Source of the DNA: Azolla caroliniana
Lineage: Eukaryota; Polypodiophyta
Length of the DNA: 64,000 nucleotides
NCBI GenBank assembly: GCA_043228905.1
Contig: JBHGNT010000006.1
Coordinates: 17,174,001 to 17,238,000 of the forward strand
Reading direction: 5' to 3'
This document shows, piece after piece, positions 44,957-54,887 of this stretch (position 1 is the first letter of the stretch; each line of letters starts with the position of its first letter). The notes below the pieces were generated by a model that was not told the DNA's origin, did no database searches, and was given only the letters and a program-made list of their open reading frames with translations. A program made the position numbers and the translations under genes.

Positions 44957-46294
44957 CTAAAAATCCCCTCGGGTTTCGCCATCGAGGGTCTCGCGGTTAC
45001 GCTCATGGTTTGGTCGCACTCTCAGGAACTGGACCGAGTGACGCCCATCCTGGCTCTTGACTCTTGCATAGGCCGAACCGTTGTCCACCACCTTGGTCTC
45101 CATCCGTGCCGCCGTGATGTATGGTTCTCCTAGTATAACCGGATGTGAGGACGTCTCCTGCACGAAGAAGTGTTGGTCGATCTCGACATCGCCGATTTTC
45201 ACCCATACGTTCGGGCAGGCTCCATGTAGTTCTTCCGTGGCGCGCATCGTTGCCCATATTTTCCAACCGTGTTTGGTGTTGATCGGCCATTTCCCCTTTT
45301 TGTAGAAGTCCATGGACATCAAGTTGATTTCTGAACCGTGGTCCACCAACGCCACCACCGGCTCCTGGACATCCCCGACCTTAATAGGGGTCTCCGTGGT
45401 CGCTCTGGCCCAGTGTGGCCTCAAATAGTGGCTCTCCGCCAACTCGTCTTCTAGCGCCATGTCCTCTATGTGCGTCATTCGCACTTCCACCGGCTTCTCC
45501 GGCTCTGGCTCTGTCGACAACCTCTTCCTCTTCACCAAGTCTACGATGGAGTCGTGGAACTCTTTCTTGGTGATCCCGAGCACTTCCCTCAGCGACAGCT
45601 CCACTTTGCTGTCGAGGATACGTTCCTCCAGGACCTTTAGCAGGTCCGTGGTCCTTTCGATTTCCGTGCTCAACCGGTACCCGACCTTCTTGGCTATATC
45701 CAGTGCGTCGGTCGCACCAGCCTCACTCTGCCTTTGACCGAATCGGGTTTCATACTGTTGCGAGGGCCCGGCCCCTCTAGTTTTACCTACTCGCTTGTCT
45801 TCCACCAGAGCCTCGTAGTTCTGGCATGCGGCTTCAACGAAGCCCGTCTTCTCTTCGACCGGGTCACTCCACCCGGTTACCTCCCAGACCCATTTTTCCG
45901 CGCAGTTCGCTTCTTCTTTCCTTATCCGTGCGTCGGCAAGGCCTTCCAGCATCAGCGGCCAGAATCCAGCTTCGTTCGTCTTCCGAGCCTCACCACCTCC
46001 GACCCGGATCCCAACCAACGCCGAGTAGTGGACGGTCTCCGTGTGGCGAGCCGCTGCTTCTTCCATCAGCCGTTTCATACCCCCTCTTCCGACATTCAGG
46101 TCCAGGGCCCTTCGGGTCTCGCTAGCGTGCACCCGACCATTCCATAGGTACACCACGTTGGCTCTCATTGCCTCGGCGAAGTTCCCGCAGTCCTTCCGGA
46201 CGTGGCCGACCGCATCGCACCACAAACACCGGTTTCCAGCCAGAGGCCTTTGGTCACAGGCCTGTTCGCCGCCGTCCCTCCGTGCCTGTGCATT
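44957..46294 (-). pseudogene. Gypsy-3 gag zinc knuckle, linker and protease
   Basis: In the same frame as the upstream gag ORF, after TAG 46295-46297, this reads NAQARRDG and the knuckle CLWCDAVGHVRKDC, then NVGRGGMKRLMEEAAARH and a long linker with VLGITKKEFHDSIVDL. The aspartic protease has ALVDHGSEINLMS (about 45330-45350) and VILGEPYI. Gypsy-1 has CAG at the position of the TAG, so gag and protease were originally one ORF. The frame ends at a stop after GGETRGDF at 44957. Confidence 0.9.
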
Positions 46295-47083
46295 CTAGAG
46301 GTCCTTTACCATCCTAGTTAGCTCCTCTAGAGCTGCTCCTCCGGACGAGCCTTTGACCATGCCGGTCGAAGTCGATCCGGTTTCGAGCCAGTCTTGGGTC
46401 TTTTCCCTTCGCGCTGGCGGGGTTGGGTCAAGTTTCCTTGCTGCTACAGAGCCGGCCCCTGTTGATCCTTTATCGACCCACTCTCGTCGTTTGTCGAAAC
46501 AGCCACAGATTCTCTTTACCAAGGCCCAGTCGGTCGTCAGCCCGTCATCAGTCTCCAACAGGAGACCCACTTGCTCCCGTTCCCTTGCATCCACCGACTT
46601 AACGAACAGCAGGACGCGACTTGTGTCTAGTACGGTCCGGTCGAGTGCCGAAAGATGCGCGAAGCGTTCTTCAAACTCCCGGAGGAGCACCGACACGTTT
46701 CTCCCCTTTTCGGGGGTCTCTACCCATTCCATGAAGTCCCATTTCGAGAGCCGAAGCGCGTCATCAAGCCCGTATTTTTCAAGGAGCCGACCTTCAAACT
46801 CTTCCCAGGTCCGGCTCTCAGCCCATACCTCGAGCACCTCCGCATGGATGCCCGGCATCACCACCCGAGGGAATCCGGTTAGTCGCCTTTCTTCCGGAAT
46901 GTCTCTCATTACCATCTCGACCCGGTAGGCCTCCAAATAGCTCATGGCGTCCTTCCCACCGAACCGGCCTATCGTGCCGACGACTACTTCAATAGCCCTA
47001 TCAAGGGCGCCTGCACCTTCGCGCGCACTCACTATCTGATCCACAGCCGAAGCCATGGCTTCCGCGAGATCCGATCCCCTCAT
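46295..47083 (-). pseudogene. Gypsy-3 gag N-terminal (capsid) part
   Basis: A 262-codon frame starting MRGSDLAEAMASAVDQI. It carries the family block IGRFGGKDAMSYLEAYRVEM, SALDRTVLDTSRVLLFVKSVDARE and CGCFDKRREW, which align with Gypsy-2 gag. It is alpha-rich in appearance, as expected for a Ty3 capsid. It ends at TAG 46295-46297, where Gypsy-1 reads CAG. It begins about 45 bases after the primer-site candidate (about 47110-47125). Confidence 0.88.
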
Positions 47084-47128
47084 CTTTCTATTCCTCTACC
47101 GCCCGTTTCACATCGGGTTCACCAAATA

Positions 47129-47821
47129 TGTCGCGTTGTTACGCGCATGCGTGGAGAACGAGGCGGGACCACCGAGGTCTTGGACCGAGAAATAGCTGAG
47201 AAGGAGGAGAACGGAAAGGCGACGGACGCACTTGCACACGCGCAGACACGGGAGCCCACAGGAATCACAGTCCAACAACACAGCAAAACGAGACGACTAG
47301 AAGTCTGAGTATATGAACATGTATGTATGTAAATATATATATATATATCAAGACGGTTACAACTAACAGGCCAGCAAGGCGAACACCGACGCCTGTTCAC
47401 TCACACACAGAAGAGCGAGATGGAGACTCTGTCGGAAGCACACGGGCATTCCACGGAGCAGAGTCAGCCTCCCAAAAACCTGCGCAAAATGGCTATGGAG
47501 AGTGGCAGAGGAGAAGGGCTCGGTCCCAGTCCGGCAGCACTTCGTCCTCTCTAACCCACGATACCCTTCCCATTCCTCTCCCTCTCTTTTATAGCCCAAG
47601 GAGGGAGGCCGTTATCATCCATTACATCACATTAATTCTCTGTCCTTTCGGACAGAGATACACCTCGATTCTCTCCCTATTGAATGCATGCTACCTAGGA
47701 TTTCACCTCAGCCGACTTGTACCTACCTACTTACCATACAACGAAAAGTGTGCTCGCGTGCAACGGCCGGTTTACACACGCTAAACTCGGTTTCCGCCTA
47801 GGGACGGTTTTCTTCACGACA
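47129..47821 (-). repeat. Gypsy-3 5' LTR
   Basis: It starts TGTCGCGTTG and ends TTCACGACA on the plus strand. TATAAAA on the element strand lies at about 47587-47593. It is very similar to the 3' LTR, with slightly longer (TA)n at 47333-47348. Confidence 0.92.
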
Positions 47822-47825
47822 GCGC

Positions 47826-47917
47826 GGAATCTAACAAGTCGAGGAGCGCGAGCGAGGCGTGAAGCTAGAAGGAACCAAAGCGTAGATCCGGTGGAGCAAG
47901 TGGAACCTCAAGTTGAG
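47826..47917 (+). pseudogene. Copia-3 tail end
   Basis: The last part of the charged tail (ARHEARRNQS ... EPQVELEGE in the corresponding frame) matches the Copia-2 end at 1731-1830. Confidence 0.75.
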
Positions 47918-47929
47918 CTTGAGGGGGAG
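47918..47929 (+). promoter_or_regulatory. Copia-3 terminal polypurine tract
   Basis: CTTGAGGGGGAG abuts the 3' LTR. Confidence 0.9.
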
Positions 47930-48329
47930 TGTTGCGAGACAAGCTCAACATTCGTGCGTAATACGATGTGTAACCCAGTGCGTAGACTGGGTGCGTAAAT
48001 CGGTACACACAACCTGGTCGTATCGGTGCGTAAACTGAAAGGCCTTTAGAGAGATATTCCTCGTAAGGAATAATTTTGGGAGTGAGTGTCGAGGGTCATT
48101 TATGAGCAGTCAAGTACTGTCAGTACTTGTGTCAACCCGATTGTCAGGGCTTGTATAAAAGGTGCTCACTGAGCACGGTGTATGTACAGACTGAGTAATA
48201 TTTTGAATTGAGTTTCTGTGTGTTCTCTCTCTCTGTCTCTCCCACGTACTATGTATATTCAAGCTCTCCATTAAACCTACATATTTTCTGTGTTCCTTTT
48301 TCTATTGCTTCCGCACATAATCTTTTTCA
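47930..48329 (+). repeat. Copia-3 3' LTR
   Basis: It starts TGTTGCGAGACAAGC and ends ATCTTTTTCA. It differs from the 5' LTR by scattered substitutions. TATAAAA lies at 48154-48160. Confidence 0.95.
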
Positions 48330-48330
48330 C

Positions 48331-48670
48331 TGTTGAATACGGGTGTCTAATGGACGTATTCACATTGTCGCCTTTAGTACACACTAGGCTTAGACTATTT
48401 ATGTAAATACTGAGAAGGGCAGTTGCCCTAAGTTAGTCAATATATAAACTGACTTTGTAACCTAGTTGTTGGAGTTGCTCTTTGTTCTATTGCCTAATAT
48501 ACAACTAGTTTGTTGTGCCTTTCTCTCTCACTCTCTCTTGCATGCTCTGCAGCATCTTGTCTAATGTTTCCATCTGTCATTGACCTTTTTGTCTACATAC
48601 ACCACTTCATGATCATCATATAGAAGAGTTTGGCTTAAGTTCTGCATTCGAAGGCGGCCCTTTCCCAACA
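48331..48670 (+). repeat. Copia-4 5' LTR
   Basis: It starts TGTTGAATACGGG and ends CCTTTCCCAACA. A TATATAAAC stretch near 48440 is a possible TATA region. A CT-rich tract lies near 48523-48540. Confidence 0.85.
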
Positions 48671-48672
48671 TC

Positions 48673-48686
48673 TGGTATCAAAGCCC
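48673..48686 (+). promoter_or_regulatory. Copia-4 primer-binding site
   Basis: TGGTATCAAAGCCC lies two bases after the LTR and is a variant of the Met-tRNA-type site. Confidence 0.85.
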
Positions 48687-49327
48687 GGTTTATGTTCGAG
48701 CTTGCTGTAGCCTTCTATCTTAGCCTCTGAAAACTCTTCTTCGTGTATTCTGAAGATCTTAGCTAGTCACGACAGGCAAATCACAACGAGATTGTTCTTG
48801 CAAAGAGAAATGTGACGAAGTCGGCACTTCATTGTTCTAGATCACTCTTGTTTTGTGGTTATAGCCATTCGGAGTGGGACTTCTGTCTTGATTAGGTGAA
48901 ATCATTGCTTCAATCGACTAGGCGGAAATCGAATAGGTCATTTGACGCTACTCTCCTACTCGTCGTAGTCACCTGAAGCAAACAAGACTTCAGGGGAAAC
49001 CCCAATCCGTGTTTCACTCAGCTGAACGACATTTGGGAGGACCAGTTGGTTCCGTCCCTCTCATCGTTGCAGTCAACCGGAACAGGATCGGCCTGGAGTA
49101 TTGCATAGAATCGGTGTTGGGAGATTTCGGAGAAATCAAATCATCAAATCCTGGTTCAACTCGACTAAGTCTATTGATTGTAGTCACTCCGAACAGGATT
49201 CATGGTTCTTCGTAATCAACAAGACTTGTGTTCAAACTTCGGCTAGAATGACATCGAGTGGGCTAGGCTATCACACACCACCACAGTTCGTAGCTAACTC
49301 AAGACAAAGTTTATTATACCAACACAC
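48687..49327 (+). other. Copia-4 untranslated leader
   Basis: This 640-base stretch between primer site and gag has no convincing reading frame. It is long for a copia leader. I see no other feature in it. Confidence 0.5.
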
Positions 49328-49632
49328 ATGGTTTCAACATCCGGCTCGTCAGAGATGAGTCTACGGAAGTTCGATGGATCGAACTTCAACTTCTGGAAGA
49401 AACAAATGCAAGACAACTTGATAGTCAAGGGCCAGATTGAGCCCATTGAGAATGAAGATCCCCCAGAAGCATACAAACCAATCAAGTGGCAGAAGCTGGA
49501 CAGAATTGTTCGCGCCACAATCCGGATGCACAATCAGAATCTGTATATTTCACGATGCAATCGTGTAAGACAGCCTTCCAACTATGGAAGACACTGTCGG
49601 ACACTTACGAAAAGAAAGTCGCCAACACGAAG
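49328..49632 (+). pseudogene. Copia-4 gag N-terminus
   Basis: The ATG at 49328 opens MVSTSGSSEMSLRKFDGSNFNFWKKQMQD, then a DNLIVKGQ block typical of copia gag. After a frame change near 49545 the reading continues KTAFQLWKTLSDTYEKKVANTK and is interrupted by the Copia-5 LTR at 49633. Confidence 0.85.
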
Positions 49633-50065
49633 TGTAAAGAATAGCGTGTGGAAGCAAGTAGAAAACCAAACACAGAAAATATGCAGGTTTAATGGAGAGC
49701 TTGAATATACACAGTATGCGGGTGAGACAGAGAGAGAGAAGACACACAGAAATTCAAAACAAAATAATACTCAATCTGTACATTGGATATGCTCAGTGAG
49801 CACTTTTATACAAGTCTATACGGACTGACAGAAGTACTGACACGTACTTCAATGCTCATAATTGAGCTCTACACTAACTCCCAAAATATATTCCTACGCG
49901 GAATATCTTTCCAACAGCCTCGCGGTTTACGCACCGCTACGGCTTCTCGTTATGCACCGGCTTGCGTACCGGTTTACGCACCCGTTTTACGCACCATTTT
50001 ACCCAACTGATCCGGTTCTCGGCTTGCACAACCAATACGACCAATGTTGAGCTTGTATCTCAACA
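49633..50065 (-). repeat. Copia-5 3' LTR
   Basis: The plus strand starts TGTAAAGAATAGCGTG and ends ATCTCAACA. It is colinear with the Copia-2 3' LTR. Confidence 0.9.
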
Positions 50066-50077
50066 CTCCCCCTCAAG
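50066..50077 (-). promoter_or_regulatory. Copia-5 terminal polypurine tract
   Basis: CTTGAGGGGGAG on the element strand abuts the LTR. Confidence 0.88.
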
Positions 50078-50800
50078 CTCAACTTGAGGTTCCATCCGCT
50101 CTTCCGGATCTACGCTCCAGTTCCTTCTGGCTTCACGCCTTGCTCGCGCTCCTCGACCTATTCGATTCCGCGCGCCTCAACCCTTCTGGTCGGCTTGCGT
50201 GCCCGTGCAGCCCTTCTCAGCTCCATCATTGTCACGGTGTTGGCGCTTCTTCTGTTGCCCTCTCTTACGCTTGGCCCTCAATTGATTCGGCGTATCTGAA
50301 TCAAACATCTGAACTGACTCGGCTTCCTCCGATCGGTTTTCGCGCTTGTCCGAGTTGGCTGTCTCCAACTCGTCTTCGGTCTTCTCACCCTTGATGGCTT
50401 CGTCTCCCCCACATCCGCCCTCGGCTTCTTCAGCCGATCCGAAATCGAATTCTTCATCCAACTCGGTGTCACGGTCTTCCGGAACTTCTCTCCCCCTTCC
50501 GTGGTCATTCAGGACGCCTCTCCCCCTCAAGTTCGGCACGTCAAGGTGACCCAACCCAAGCGCACCCGAGAATTGCCGCAACTTGTCCAGACCAAGAGGC
50601 TTGGTGAAGACGTCGGTAGTCTGCCGATCCATTGGAACATACTAAACTTCGACTTCACCGGAGAGGACACGCTCACGGACAAAATGGTAGTGCACCTCAA
50701 TGTGCTTAGTTTGGGCGTGGAAGACGGGGTTCTTTGGTAGTTGGATGCTGCTGAGGTTGTCACAGTAGATTATCGTTGGATCGGGTACCTCCACCTGCAG
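50078..50800 (-). pseudogene. Copia-5 RNase H remnant and charged tail
   Basis: The reading covers only the last part of RNase H (VPDPTIIYCDN, HYHFVRERV, TTDVFTKPLGL), then passes the internal PPT and the acidic/basic tail. That tail reads through CGA where Copia-2 and -3 have TGA. At about 50800 it joins directly to the IHTPEG block of RT. Compared with Copia-3, about 540 bases with the RNase H catalytic core are missing. Confidence 0.85.
50520..50531 (-). promoter_or_regulatory. Copia-5 internal copy of the PPT
   Basis: An exact CTTGAGGGGGAG at the end of the RNase H reading (PNLRGRG). Confidence 0.7.
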
Positions 50801-52061
50801 ATCAATACGCCTTCGGGGGTATGGATCACTTCGATCCTGAGGAAGTAGTGAAGGTCCCCCAGGTCCTTCATGTCAAATGATGCCGCGAGTTGGAGCTTTA
50901 CACGGTCAATTTCACCAAGGTCGACGCCGGTGATGACCAAGTCATCAACATAAAGTAAAATACTAACCGGCCCGAGTCGACCTTTCTAGATGAACAATGA
51001 GGAGTCTGATTTTGACGTCACAAATCCCATCCGACACAATCGTTGTGTGATCTTCGCGTTCCAGGCATGTGGGGATTGCTTGAGTCCGTAAAGGGACTTC
51101 TACAACTGGCATACCACCGAGGTGTTCGTACCAGAGTGAAATCCGGGGGGTTGTACCATGTACACCTGTTCCTCAAGATCACCTTGCAGGAACGCATTCT
51201 TTACATCCATCTGATGTAAGTGCCACCCCTTAGCCACTGCTACGGCTAGCAGAACACGCATGATAGTCATCTTCGCGACAGGCGCAAAGGTCTCGTCGTA
51301 GTCGATGTCGTGTTGATGCACGTAGCCTTTCGCTACTAACCGGGCCTTGTATCGGTTGACCAAGTCATTGGTGTTGTACTTGACCTTGTACACCCACCTG
51401 CATCCGATCGGCTTCACACCCTTCGGTGCGTCAACCAGGTCCTAGGTTTCATTCTCTGCCAATGCGCGCATCTCTTCCTCCATTGCGGCACGCCAATTCG
51501 CGTCCTTCGCAGCTTCTGCATAGCTCTCCGGCTCATGCACTTCCGCTACCCAGGTCATGTATGCATAGTGATGCGCCATGTACTCATTGTATCCGAACCG
51601 CACAACAAGGTTCTTCTGGCAGGTAGATCAACGTAATTTCTCATTAGCTGATGTTGACGCTTTCTTAGCCGACGCGGACTTCGCTCTCGAAGGCCAGTCA
51701 TCACTTCCCTCGGAGTCGGACTCGCATCGATCCGACTCGTTCCTATCGGTGCCGTAATCCGACACCTTGTTCTTCCCTTTTTCCTTGCGTGTACGCCGTC
51801 TCCTCGACTGCCTGCGTGGGTAATGCATGGCCGAGTCTCCACTACTCGTCGGCTCTTCATCGGACTGGTCGAATCAACTCAGTCATCCATTCGGTCCGCT
51901 TAACTGAAACGAAATCGGACTCTCTTTACGGGTCCCAATTTCAAGCTCATCGGGCGGCGTCTCGGCCTCGCTGACCTCATCATCAGAACTCGGATTGGAG
52001 GTGAGGTCTGGAGTCGGAGGCAAGTACCAAGACGCGGACTCATCAAACACAACGTCGCGGC
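50801..52061 (-). pseudogene. Copia-5 reverse transcriptase and linker
   Basis: The minus-strand reading starts from the acidic linker (51628-52060, with frame changes). It continues with KPIGCRWVYKVKYN, DETFAPVAKMT, QMDVKNAFLQGDLEEQVYM and the catalytic YVDD at 50941-50952, and ends at IHTPEG. Stops lie at about 51100 and 51445. Confidence 0.86.
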
Positions 52062-52818
52062 TCACGCGCGCTTGTTTGGTGTGAGGGTTATAACACTTAT
52101 AACCCTTCTGCTAATCCGAATAGCCGACCAAGATACACTTCTCGGCTTTCGCGTCCAGCTTCCTCCGCTTCTCCTTCGGTACATGCACATACGCAATGCT
52201 ACCGAAAAGTCTCCAGTGTCGTAGGTTCGGCTTCCTTCCAAAATACAGCTCATGCGCTGACACTTTGTCTCTGATCCGATTCTGGATGTATACCGCAATT
52301 CGTACCGCCTCAGCCCAATAGAACTTGGGCAAGCTCTTTTCTTCCAACATTGCCTGCACCGCTTCCACAACCGACCGATTTTTCCCTTCAGCCACACCGT
52401 TTTGCTCCAGCATATATCTGCAATTGAATTCGCGCTGAATTCCCATCTGCTGTAGATACCTGTTGAATTGAACGGAAAAGTACTCTTTTCCACCATCTGA
52501 CCACAAGCACTTGATCTTTCTTCCTGTTTCCCTTTCGACGGAACTCTTGAGGTCCCGAAAACAGTCGAAGAATTCACTCTTCTTCTCAATGAGGTAGATC
52601 CACGTGTGCCGCGCATAGTCGTCGATGAAGGAGACGAAATATCGACTCCCGCCAAGACTAACGTTCTGTGTCGGCCCCCATACATCGGAATGTATCAAGT
52701 CGAGCTTGTTCCGGCTTCGGTTACGCTCATTAGGGAAAGGAAGTCGGTGTTGCTTCCCTAGTTGGAAGGCTTCACAAATTTGTGCCTTCCGGCCATTAAC
52801 TTTGGGCAATCCGAACAC
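52062..52818 (-). pseudogene. Copia-5 integrase
   Basis: A 235-codon open frame (52818-52111). It has the zinc-region end (CEAFQLGKQ, where one Cys is replaced relative to Copia-3 CEPCQLGKQ) and catalytic positions HSDVWG (D), LWSDGGKEY (D) and NGVAEGKN (E). It continues PKFYWAEAVRIAVYIQNR, LYFGRKPNLRH and HVPKEKRRKLDAKAEKCILVGY. The loss of a zinc-binding Cys is a visible defect, although the core is open. Confidence 0.88.
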
Positions 52819-52827
52819 AACTTGTTT

Positions 52828-53604
52828 CTATTGCAAGTCCTGAAGTCGTTGATAGTTGACGTGGCCTATCCACTTGTGCCATAAGTCGATATCTGACTCG
52901 ACTTTTTGTCCTTTCACGAACATTGTGGTGGCACCGTCAATAGAGTCGAAGATAAACATCCTCCTGTCTCTGCGCCCTTGCGCAATAACTCGGCCTTCTT
53001 CCTCGATGAAGCACCCGAGATGTGTGAACCGGACTTGCATCCCCTGGTCGACGATCTGCCCGACTGACACCAGATTTTTTGTGATTGTCGGGACGTGTAA
53101 CACGTTCATGAGTTTCCCTTTCTGCCCGACATGGCTCAAGGGAACTTCATCGACATTCGCGATCGGATGCAGAGTGTCGTCTCTAGTTGTGACTTCTCCC
53201 GATTGCATCGGTTTCTCAAGGTATGAGAACAACTCCTTGTGGCACGTCATGTGGTTTGACGCACCGGAGTCGACGTACCACACCTCGTCCGATTTCGGGG
53301 TGGACTTCTTCATCGACTTCGCTTTGTGTCTCGTCATGAAGGCTGATCCTCTTCCGGCTTTTCCGGATCCTTCGGCGTAGAGCGATCGTTGCCGATTTCC
53401 TTTGTTGGTCTGTCCAGAACCTGATACGGACCCGGTTCTCTCTGAATCGGCGCGCTTTTTCCAGCACTCACTCTCCCTGTGACCTTTCTTGCCACAGTAC
53501 CAGCATTCTGTGGCAGATTTCCCTTGCCGGTTCTCATCGCCTCGACTCCCCCAGTTTCCGGAGGGTCCAAATTTGCTGTCAGCATCACTTCGGTGCCTTC
53601 TTCC
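52828..53604 (-). pseudogene. Copia-5 gag C-terminus and protease
   Basis: The open frame has the zinc knuckle CWYCGKKGHRESEC (about 53470-53510), the EVWYVDSGASNHM protease site (about 53255-53290) and the conserved VLHVPTITKNLVSVGQIVDQGMQVRF stretch. It ends at LWHKWIGHVNYQRLQDLQ, where a stop at 52828 breaks the link to integrase. The reading enters from Copia-6 at 53605, so the ORF upstream of that point is chimeric. Confidence 0.86.
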
Positions 53605-53877
53605 TGACAGGAACACATGCTCCCGATGAACAACGCTCGGCCACAACCGAGCTTAGAATCAAAACACCGAAAAAAAACGGGGAATGAATGCACGACACAA
53701 AGGAGAGAAGAGTACACAGGATGTTTAACGTGGAAAACCCCAAGAGGGAAAAACCACGGGAGTCCACAGACTCCAAACTATCACTATATCACAATGATTA
53801 CAACAGTGAGCTCACGGAGGCAACGACCTCATGCTCACGATCTTCGCCATAGGCGGCGGTTACAACAGAGGCAACGA

Positions 53878-53960
<83 letters not shown>

Positions 53961-54448
53961 CACTGTTACGCACTCTCTCTTCTTGCGCTAACAAGAATGA
54001 CAACAACCACCACACTAAGTTTTCCCTAAGTCATATTTACAAATATAGCCCCGATGGACTCTCAGAAACATATTTACGAATATGTCCCTTCATACGGTGA
54101 GCACTTCTCACCGGGCCTGCATCATCTAGCTCTTGCCAGGCACTTGTCATCCTGTTCTCACCGGGTCTTCCGTAGTCGGGTACTCTTCATCCGGTTCTCA
54201 CCGGGTGTTCACCATCCGACTCTTGCAGGGTACTTCTCATCCGGGTCTTCACCATCCGGCTCTTGCCGGGTACTCGTCATCCGGTTCTCACCGGGTCTTC
54301 ACCATCCAGCTCTTGCCGGGTACTTCTCATCCGATTCTCACCAGGTCTTCCGTTGCCGGGTACTCCACATCCGGTTTCGGCCTCGACCGAGTTTGCTCAT
54401 CAGTACTGTTCTTCTCACTTCCCATCCGGAGGGACTTGTTTCCTAACA
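53605..54448 (-). repeat. Copia-6 3' LTR
   Basis: The plus strand starts TGACAGGAACACATG and ends TTTCCTAACA. It contains the long (CT)n at 53884-53957 and a degenerate 40/50-bp tandem repeat (about 54100-54395, TCTCACCGGGTCTTC...CATCCGG units) related to the 27-bp units of Copia-7. Confidence 0.9.
53884..53957. repeat. (CT)n microsatellite in Copia-6 LTR
   Basis: About 37 uninterrupted CT units. The partial 5' LTR has only about 10 at 58658-58677. Confidence 0.95.
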
Positions 54449-54458
54449 ACCTCCCCCT

Positions 54459-54887
54459 TCACTCCGGCATGGGATGTCTTACAAGTCTGATCCGGTTAAG
54501 GCATGCATCCAACTTGTCGGGTATCAATACTTTGGTCAGCATATCTGACCCGTCCTCAGCCGTGTGGATCTTCGTCGGCACGAACTCCTGGTCATCTACT
54601 CTTTCCCGGATCCAGTGATACCTTTGCTGAATATGCTTCGTCCGGGAATGGTAGGCCGCATTCTTAGCAAGGTAGATGGCACTTTGACTGTCACAATAGA
54701 GCTGGTATTCATCTTGCCGGATACCGAGCTCTCCGATGAAGTCCTTCATCCATAATATCCGGCTGGTATCCACATCAATCGACATGGCTGAATTGGTAAA
54801 ACCGTCAAGTTGAGGTTTACCGGAGCCAAATCGGAGACACGTATTTGAAGTGCCCTTCAAGTGCCGCAGTATCCATTTGACCGTGTT
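54459..54887 (-). pseudogene. Copia-6 RNase H
   Basis: The reading VKWILRHLKGTSN, DGFTNSAMSIDVDTSR joins directly to ILWMKDFIGELG. Copia-7 has about 43 residues in between, including the catalytic Glu block STTEAEYM; the deletion is in frame. The first Asp is also changed (FTNSA against FTDSD). YCDSQSAIYLAK and GSDMLTKVL remain. A TAG replaces the Trp codon at the start (GKEH-W in Copia-7). Confidence 0.88.

Larger units (their letters stand above)
41790..47821 (-). mobile_element. Gypsy-3: Ty3/gypsy element with internal deletion
   Basis: The LTRs are 691 and 693 bases and nearly identical. The minus-strand order is gag, protease, RT and integrase end. RNase H and the first part of integrase are deleted in frame. 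It is the best preserved copy for gag, protease and RT of the Gypsy-1/-2/-3 family. Confidence 0.92.
36592..48329 (+). mobile_element. Copia-3: complete but decayed Ty1/copia element
   Basis: The LTRs at 36592-36990 and 47930-48329 (399 and 400 bases) frame a canonical primer site, gag, protease, integrase, RT, RNase H, a charged tail and a PPT. Gypsy-3 interrupts the tail at 41790-47821. The coding part is broken by several stops and frameshifts. Confidence 0.93.
48331..49632 (+). mobile_element. Copia-4: 5' part of a second copia family
   Basis: A 340-base LTR, primer site, leader and the start of gag are present. The element is then cut by Copia-5 at 49633, and its rest would lie beyond the window. 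It is a different family from Copia-2/-3/-5. Confidence 0.85.
49633..53604 (-). mobile_element. Copia-5: Ty1/copia element, 3' part
   Basis: 3' LTR, tail, RNase H remnant, RT, integrase, protease and gag are read on the minus strand. It is interrupted in gag by Copia-6 at 53605; the 5' end is outside the window. Same family as Copia-2 and Copia-3. Confidence 0.9.

Noticed and set aside
48331-48670. Treating this LTR as a solo LTR
   Set aside because: A primer site, leader and copia gag follow directly, so it is the 5' LTR of Copia-4.
53884-53990. Ser/Leu repeat protein encoded by (CT)n
   Set aside because: A dinucleotide array is open in several frames; no start context or conservation.
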